Shown here: piece by piece, positions 57,879-64,000 of the stretch | Layout: every line of letters begins with the position of its first letter | How positions within the stretch are numbered: position 1 is the stretch's first letter | Assembly: GCA_963978545.1 (NCBI GenBank) | Contig: OZ021732.1 | Location: 49,424,059-49,488,058 of the forward strand | Origin: Linyphia triangularis | Taxonomy: Eukaryota > Arthropoda > Arachnida > Araneae > Linyphiidae | Direction: 5' to 3' | Length of the DNA: 64,000 nucleotides | Program-made: the position numbers and the translations under genes | Notes under the pieces: generated by a model | What the model was told of the DNA's origin: nothing | Seen by the model: the letters and a program-made list of their open reading frames with translations, nothing else | Databases searched by the model: none

Positions 57879-58464
57879 CAGGGTGTCTACACTTCTGGAA
57901 AAGTTGGGGAAATTTTAAAAAAAGTTTGCCGTAAAATCAATGGAATGAGGAATTTGCACAAGTGAGGAAAATGAATATTTTTTGTATTTTCTAGTGTTAT
58001 CCAACGAATATATTTGAGCAGTGCAATTATTTTTTATCTTTATGCTTTTAATTGATCAAAAATCGAGTTTGAAATTAGCCGAAATCACAGCAAAAGTCAT
58101 ACGACCAAAAACGCATGAAAAAACAGTGATGTGGTTACGCAGAGATAAAGTCGCAAAACGAGGGAGAAATCACACTCATTCTTCGTTTAAAACAAGTTTT
58201 AGACTGGTTCATTATCTGCGTGTTGATGTTTCACGCAAAAGTTGCTTTTTCCCGCCAAATCGCAAAGTGAAAAACTAAATATTTTTTTAACTATCTCACC
58301 GAGCTCAAATTTTTTAAAGAATAGTATTGTTTTTCATGATTTTTTCTCTATTTTTATTTAAAAATAAAACCAAAAAACGTGAAAGTTCCTCATTTTAAGA
58401 AATCTGTCATGGAAATCAGAGAATTATCAGGGAACTTTTTTTCCTGAATTTTGTGGCCGCCCTG
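57879..58464. mobile_element. Possible hAT-like element (586 bp)
   Basis: CAGGGTGTCTACACTTCTGG at the left and TTTGTGGCCGCCCTG at the right form an imperfect inverted repeat of common hAT type (CAGGGTGTCTACA / CAGGGCGGCCACA). No matching target duplication is seen, so the boundary is tentative. Related GGAAATTTT / GGGGAAAT words extend left to 57640. Confidence 0.35.
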
Positions 58465-61299
58465 CTGTCTATGAACGGATACGCTTTCAAACAAAAACTT
58501 CTTTATCTTTAAGATTTTTTATTTTTTGAGATTCTGCATTTAACATAGCATGAGTGCTCTTAATTTAAAAAGCATAAATTGAAGTTAATAAGTTTTATGG
58601 TGTACTTCAATTTTTGGCTTGTTTTGTGCCTTTTCATATTGTGATATAATATTGACACTTGTATTTTTTTACCCAGGTGCTGATATTGGGGCTTGTTTGT
58701 TTTAAAGGAAATAAACAGCCGAGTGGAACAATAATCACCAATTGAAGTAGAAACTGTAAATACTGTTAGTTAACGAGTTTGAACTCTTAAATTGACATTC
58801 TTGTTTTTACAAATATGAATTCATTTTTTACAAATTTATATGAATCTGCTGTATGATTAAAAAATTATGTAGTATGCATATTTTAAAATGATTTCAGCAT
58901 TATATATAATCTCTCATAATTTTTTTTTATCTAATTTTCTTATTCATGCTGTTTAATGTTAACAAGTTGTACTTTTTTGTGTTGTATAATTGCTGCTAAG
59001 TCAATCTGAAGTTTAAATGTGATCTCTTGGCTTGAATTTACAAAATCTTTGTTCTTAACTTTTCATCTATAATTGTGTAAAAATAAATATTTCTTATAAT
59101 AATAAAATAGTCCACTTTCTTTAATTTCCTTTTATAAATTAGAATACTCTAATTCAAAATGCATTTTATTATAATTGAAGCTTAGTTTCATTTTTATTTT
59201 AACAACTTTTTAAAATTTGCTGGTTAGAAAGTGGCAAGTTTATAAGCCTAGTTTATGTCTAACAAACTGGAGCATAATAGTTCCATCAACAAGTCAAAAT
59301 CTATTTCTTATATTTCACTAATCATTTCACACGACTAGAAAATGCATGCCTTATTCCACTTTTTATAATATATGAAAGTTTAGAATAAAAATTACTATGG
59401 CAATTTTTTGTGTGCAACTTACCTAATTTCCAGATTTGCAATGATCAGTTCCATTTCTTACTTTAGTGGAGCAGTTTTATGCTTTTATCTTAAATTTTAT
59501 ATAGCTTAAAAATAAGTCGTTAAAAATTTGAAAGGTTCTTAAATGTTACTTAGATTTTACTTTTTAAAAGCTGTATGAACACTGTTTAAAGCAAACCAAA
59601 ATGTCTCAGTCTCACTTAGTTTATGCTGAACTGGCCATGGTTCAGTGAAAACGTGTCTAATTTCTTAAAGAGAATTAACGAACCAAGTTGAAAGTGCAAT
59701 ATTTTCTCGCTACATGGAAGGAGTTCTATGTTCCAACTGAATAGCAGCAATTTATTTTTGAGGCTTGATTAGTTCTTTTATGGACAAAAATCATTTTAAT
59801 TCTGAGCACCATATATTACACATTTCCTCAATTAGCTAGAAAAATAAGCTTTTCTATGGAGAACTTAGAAATGGTTAATAAAATTAATATCTCAAGCTAT
59901 TCTTCATCAGTTGTGAATATGTATTAGTGATAGGTATTACATCACTTCCATGCTGTAAATACCTATTAAGTTATGAATATATTAGGTTTTGATGTATTTT
60001 AAAGTCAGTTATAAATATAATGCTAAATTAACTTTAATTTACTGGCTCTTTGTTAAGTACCAAGTCTTCTGTGAGGCCTAACACAGGAGAAAAAAAATAC
60101 CGAGATAACTTTTAAAAAAATCAATAAAAATTTTATTTACAAATAATTTACACTTAAAATACTATATTTCTGTACAGAACTGAAAGCTATGTTGTAGATA
60201 TTTATTTTGATCAAAGGATAAGAATCTGCATGTTCAAATTGTAAATATTCAATATAATGATATTTTTGTCATAAATGAATACAACATTCAACTCTTAGTT
60301 ACAATATATATAAAATTTGGAGAGTTTTAATCAATACTTTCCTTTACTTTAAATGTGAAAAAAAGGCAATAGTATGTTGGTAATAGTAACATAATAAACA
60401 CACATTTTAACTTTTAAATGTAAAACTAAATTATAACTGTAATTTTAACAAATTAGTAATGACAGAGCTTCTCTTATTCACTCTTCAAAAACTAGTTTTT
60501 AGAAATGCATTTTGATTTTCATGAACCAAATTTCTCTACAATTTAAAAGTAACAATGCACTGTGAATAGGTACAACAATTGTATAAAATCCTGCACATCA
60601 AATGGTAACATTTAACACACAAATGAATGATTAATGAAAACTATGTACAATTTTCCAAACAATATACAATATCTACATTATCTGTGGCACATTTTATAAG
60701 ACATAAAATCTACATATTTACTAGAATCATTAAGGTTCTGTAAGAGAATAACAATTACAATCACACAGCAGTTGCTTTTGTATCACAGTAACATTTTAGT
60801 ATAATTATATTTGCTTTCGAAATTAAACTTCAAGTTTAGAACACAATACGAGCCAATAATTGCTTAGTAAACAAGATATTGTCAAGCGCTTTGTTTTTCC
60901 AATACATACATTAGGAGTTTTTCAATTGATAAGTCAGCTGTGTTCTCAAAGCTTGGTTGGGATCACAATTTTGTTTTACTATTCTCTTTTCTAACCTTAA
61001 AGTATTTAAAAAAAAAAAAAAAATTGGCTTTAAATTGCAAAACCCTAGCAGTGGCGATTTGTTTAGTATTCCAAAGGGAAGAAAACGAAACATGTTATTC
61101 AACTCTCCTTGAAATGCATGTTTTGCAATTGGGTTATTCCTTAATGTAGTAAGTCTTTGTTTGGTTGACTATCAAATTGGACACTTCTTGTTAAAAAATA
61201 GTGCAATATATCATCATTTGACTCATGCTTGCTTCTCGTAATATAAATTCCGTTATAATAACTGCTTTCTTACAGCATATTAGAGAGATGACCCTTACA
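58465..61299. other. AT-rich stretch without a supported gene
   Basis: No terminal repeats, dispersed repeats or coding recognised. It could include 3' untranslated sequence of the minus-strand gene ending near 62 kb or of the frame at 61300. Minus-strand AATAAA hexamers occur (for example at 60128-60133) but are common in such DNA. Confidence 0.4.
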
Positions 61300-61486
61300 T
61301 CATTTTAGTATCTGATTGCTACTGACATATGGCCCAGTATGACCTGAACGCAATTGACTACTCTTTCCAAAGAGGTAGCTCTGCCTGGACAAGTCACTAG
61401 GAAGGTCAAGTCGCTCCTGCTGCATGACTTGGTCATATGGTGAGGATCTGGTGTACTTCATTGGCTGAATTCTCCGAGAGACGTGA
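61300..61486 (-). CDS. Possible terminal exon, product unknown
   Basis: The open frame has no ATG needed and protein-like content: RRIQPMKYTRSSPYDQVMQQ, then ERLDLPSDLSRQSYLFGK and ending SSNQILK-stop. A TGA lies immediately upstream in frame, and the AG of GTGAAG at that point would make an exon starting TCAC in phase 2, though the pyrimidine tract is weak. It resembles a Ser/Tyr-rich C-terminal tail. It lies 0.5 kb downstream of the meteorin-like stop on the same strand. Confidence 0.35.
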
Positions 61487-62031
61487 CTTCACAAAAATTA
61501 TGTCACTTAACACTTTAAAGCTAAACCAGCATGATCCAGGTTAAAATCAGAGAAATTTTCCAAAGACTAATTAGTCGTCTTTTTTGAGAATTCACAAAAA
61601 ATTATTATTGCAAGGTTATAACAGAATCCACTGAATGAAATTATTCAATATTTTAAGGATTTTTCTTGAGTTTTTCAGATAAATTTTACTCATTGTCATT
61701 TTTAAAAAAAAAATTCCTTTCAAGAAAATAGTTCAGGATGGTTATGACAACATCCACATAAGTATTGACGATGAAAAATTTAAATAATTTGTAAGAAATT
61801 TTGAAAAGATCCATTTGACAGTTCTTTGGCGATTCAGAAATTAAAAGTATTCTCCGAGAAATACCTTATTTCCAGGTTTTGATTAACTGTATTGTAAATT
61901 GAAAATGATATTTCACACAACAATCGCATAATGTCCATGATCTTTTTCACTAAGTTGGATTATTCCTCTGTCGTATGCATGCTCAAATTCAAAAACTCAT
62001 TGTAGCCAAAAAGGAAAAAAATTTAAAGTAT

Positions 62032-62333
62032 TCAGTCGAGTTGGCAAAGATTCGTGTTCATCTCGATCGATTTCCTTTTGATTTCCTTCCAATGGGTGAG
62101 TCTTGGGGCGCAATGTATAACCGGCTGCCCAAGTCTCCAACGTCCTAGGAAAAGGAACTGCCCCATGCCCGCTTTTGTGCCGCACTTGAGGGGGCGGTGG
62201 AGGGTGACGTACTTGGCCTCTTTTGACCATGTCTTGTGCGGAGAATGCATTTGGATGGAAGTGGCACGAATGGTCAGTTCGGAAGTCTGTGTAGAAGCAT
62301 TATGGGTCAGGGATGAGACTGTGCCTTGGACGG
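62032..62333 (-). CDS. METRNL: Meteorin-like protein, last coding exon (NTR-like C-terminus)
   Basis: Meteorin and METRNL are secreted factors; the C-terminal half is a disulphide-rich NTR-like domain. The exon starts after the acceptor TTCTTATTCCCTCCGCAG, contributes two bases to a split codon, then encodes 99 residues and a TGA. Family marks: VQGTVSSLTHN after the previous exon's CTSDF; LKCGTKAGMGQFLFLG, matching the meteorin LxCGxxxGxGxFLFxG; IHCAPRLTHW, matching GCAPRF; and a final Cys before the stop (NLCQLD), matching NPCEV. The other two frames here (Pro-rich HPPPPPQV; plus strand) are shadows, the Pro-rich one broken by a TAA near the exon start. The GC-richer composition also sets it apart from its surroundings. 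Confidence 0.85.
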
Positions 62334-62363
62334 CTGCGGAGGGAATAAGAATGTTAGTTTAGA

Positions 62364-62368
62364 AACGT

Positions 62369-62401
<33 letters not shown>
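62364..62401. repeat. Poly-A tract in the meteorin-like intron
   Basis: A run of about 33 A on the plus strand, just upstream of the last coding exon's acceptor on the minus strand. Simple sequence. Confidence 0.9.
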
Positions 62402-62404
<3 letters not shown>

Positions 62405-62766
62405 GACAGGATAAAAAAAAAATTTCATTAAAAAAATGAAATTTTCTAGTTAAATTATTATTAACTTCTTATTTAAAAGAATTTATTGACATGTATGTAA
62501 AATTATAATAACACAAACGTTTCGAGCCAGCGATGCGAATAACCTGTTTCAAAACTATAAAACTCATATTTCAAAACAGACTATGGATCCCACAATACTA
62601 TATCAAACAGAAAATTAGAAAAGAAATGTAAGTTGTTTTAAGTAATGAAAGGAACGTTGAAGTGTTTTTATATGGACAAATTATGAAATTGGTTTTGCAT
62701 TGAATGGTAATTTTAAAGGAGCAATTGGGCTAGAGGTGAACATAAAACAAGAAATATGCAACTCAC

Positions 62767-62823
62767 CGAAATCACTAGTGCAATAGGACTGCAATATTTC
62801 ATCATCGCTGCACGGCCGGCACT
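62767..62823 (-). CDS. METRNL: Meteorin-like protein, penultimate exon
   Basis: A 57-bp exon between a strong acceptor (CTTTTTTTTTCTAG) and a consensus donor GTGAGT. It reads CRPCSDDEILQSYCTSDF, matching the meteorin motif PCRPCSDTEVLL..CTSDF. It ends one base into a codon, and the next exon supplies the other two bases (Ala), so phases agree. Earlier exons should lie at higher coordinates, partly outside the window; I could not find them in 62830-64000. Confidence 0.87.
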
Positions 62824-63195
62824 CTAGAAAAAAAAAGAAAAGCCAGTTTTAGCAAAAAACCAATAGCACAATAAACTAATGTATATTTTTTTTTATTTCA
62901 AACTAAATTTCCAGCTCAGCCTAAATTAAACGTTTGTGTTCCTTAAAATTGATTTTGATTAGCTATATAAATACAATGAAACATAATAAGGTAAGTTATT
63001 ATTTGAAAGGATGTTGAATAGTGCAAGTTTTTAAAAAAAAATTGATGGAGCCATGAAGTAATACTCTAAAACTACTTTTCCATATTTTTAAATTGAAATA
63101 AATTGATGTTTTAAATTTTATACGAAATGTGTAGCAATCTATAAGGTAAATTATACCAGCAATCTAATTAATTAAAAAACAAAACAAAAAAAAAC

Positions 63196-63385
63196 GCCAA
63201 CCTGATGGTTGTGGGGTTAGAGCTCTGGCCTCGCATGCCAAAGGTGACGGATTGAATCCGGGGTTATGCATGGATGTTCGTTGTTGTTCGGAATCCAAGT
63301 TAAGCTGTGGGTCCCGGTCTGATTAGCCGTTATTGTGCGCAAAAATAGGTCGTTGAACGTACAAACAAACCAAACCTTTTTTTTT
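63196..63385 (+). repeat. tRNA-derived SINE, complete copy
   Basis: The head GATGGTTGTGGGGTTAGAGC TCTGGCCTCGCATGCC contains a polymerase III A-box (TTAGAGCTCTGG). GACGGATTGAATCCGGG provides a B-box-like GGATTGAATCC about 40 bp on. A tRNA-unrelated body follows (GGATGTTCGTTG...GGGTCCCGGTCTGATTAGCC) and a tail GTACAAACAAACCAAACC. The second, split copy at 48511-52339 confirms a mobile family. The plus-strand T-run after the tail may be the polymerase III stop. Confidence 0.75.
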
Positions 63386-64000
63386 AAAAAACTGAGCAAA
63401 TCAGAAGATTCTCAGGCAAAACACTTTTTCCTGTCAGTCACAGAAACTTCGACGAAATCTTTATCTTCGTAGCATCTAGCACTTGTTGAAAGAGATGGAA
63501 AGCCCCGAAATTTCCTCAGAAGAAGAAATAAGAAGGGACAGATTGTTCTTCCCACAAATCCTCCCACTTTCCCCCCTAGAAGATATTCTATCTCGAATTT
63601 CTGTGTTCCAGAGGTACAACCTGTCACTTCATGGACCCACATTTATTCCATTGCTGACATCTCGTACCCAGCTGTGTGCCATGTGCTATGGGGGGTAACG
63701 AGAAACCTCGCTTAGACCTTTTGACACTGCACCATTACAGAATAGACAGAATTCCTAAAAATTGCTGTAGCCAGATGCCCCACATAGTTTATGATATTTA
63801 GTAGATGAAATTCGTAACGGTAAAAAGTGAGACACATTTAAAATAAGAAGAGAAATTGCTCGTAATCATAATTACAACCAAAGTAGAATACTTAGGTGTT
63901 CATAATTCAAGTTCCTCTGTTTAGAGCAGCCCGTAGGAATTAACAGACCATTAAAGAAAAAAAAAATTATACGTAACATTGAGATCATGGTGAAATGATA
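63386..64000. other. Stretch with short coding-like frames, not assignable
   Basis: Frames at 63412-63642 (-) and 63483-63698 (+) overlap. A third plus frame reads PEVQPVTSWTHIYSIADISY and PAVCHVLWGV before a stop. The GC content is higher than around it, so a decayed transposon or an exon is possible. No earlier meteorin exon could be recognised here. Confidence 0.25.

Noticed and set aside
61300..61486. Treating this frame as the definite last exon of the meteorin-like gene
   Set aside because: The meteorin-like protein already has its family-typical C-terminus and stop at 62032; the downstream frame is kept only as a possibility.
62054..62362. 102-aa plus-strand ORF and a Pro-rich minus-strand ORF (HPPPPPQV)
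   Set aside because: Shadows of the meteorin-like exon; the frame with exact splice phase, natural stop and conserved cysteines is the third one.

Overview
The window looks like arthropod, most probably spider, nuclear DNA. This is an inference from the very AT-rich base composition, long homopolymers and microsatellites, intron-split genes, and dense nested mobile elements, including a Ty3/gypsy-type polyprotein with a SAP-like/coiled-coil Gag start of the kind I associate with spider genomes. There are no operons and no bacterial signals. Almost every long open frame here is chance or transposon debris.

Two host genes can be recognised. (1) A 126-codon ORF at 34975-35355 (+) has the hallmarks of CDCA3/TOME-1, a mitotic-entry adaptor destroyed by APC/C: an MGSxxS myristoylation-like start, a DPRSP...RTPI motif and a C-terminal KEN box. 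(2) The last two coding exons of a meteorin-like (METRN/METRNL) secreted protein lie on the minus strand at 62767-62823 and 62032-62333, with good splice sites and a natural stop. A few other coding-looking stretches remain unidentified (24124-24562, 25372-25686, 27717 onward, 61300-61486).

Layout. 1.9-4.6 kb: Helitron-like family A carrying an internal ~140-bp satellite, in a head-to-tail pair; 4.7-5.15 kb a foldback element; 5.6-7.4 kb copies of a dispersed repeat called R1 here. 9978-10780: a small hAT with a perfect 8-bp target duplication. 12938-14950: a second Helitron A pair, minus strand. 15.5 kb (TTTA)n; 17.08 kb (TA)n. 17209-20102: a young LTR retrotransposon on the minus strand with identical 217-bp LTRs and a collapsed gag-pol ORF. 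20.1-28.1 kb: mostly plain AT-rich DNA with one R1 copy and decayed coding. 28163-34285: a segment bounded by 46-bp perfectly identical inverted arms, holding an RTE-like LINE tail and a LINE RNase H region split by a 2978-bp hAT. 36082-45985: three hAT-like elements in a row, one a nest of five insertions, another hosting three head-to-tail copies of Helitron-like family B. 48511-52339: a tRNA-derived SINE split by a 3.7-kb composite insertion. 52594-56011: an unclassified DNA transposon with 4-bp target duplications and repeated CCAYGGAGTTGAC words. 58-64 kb: plain DNA, the meteorin-like exons and a second SINE.

Most boundaries come from terminal repeats, target-site duplications and, in two cases, an internal comparison: an empty site for the Helitron array, and a LINE reading frame that becomes continuous once the hAT is removed. 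All family names come from motif recognition by eye; no database search was run.
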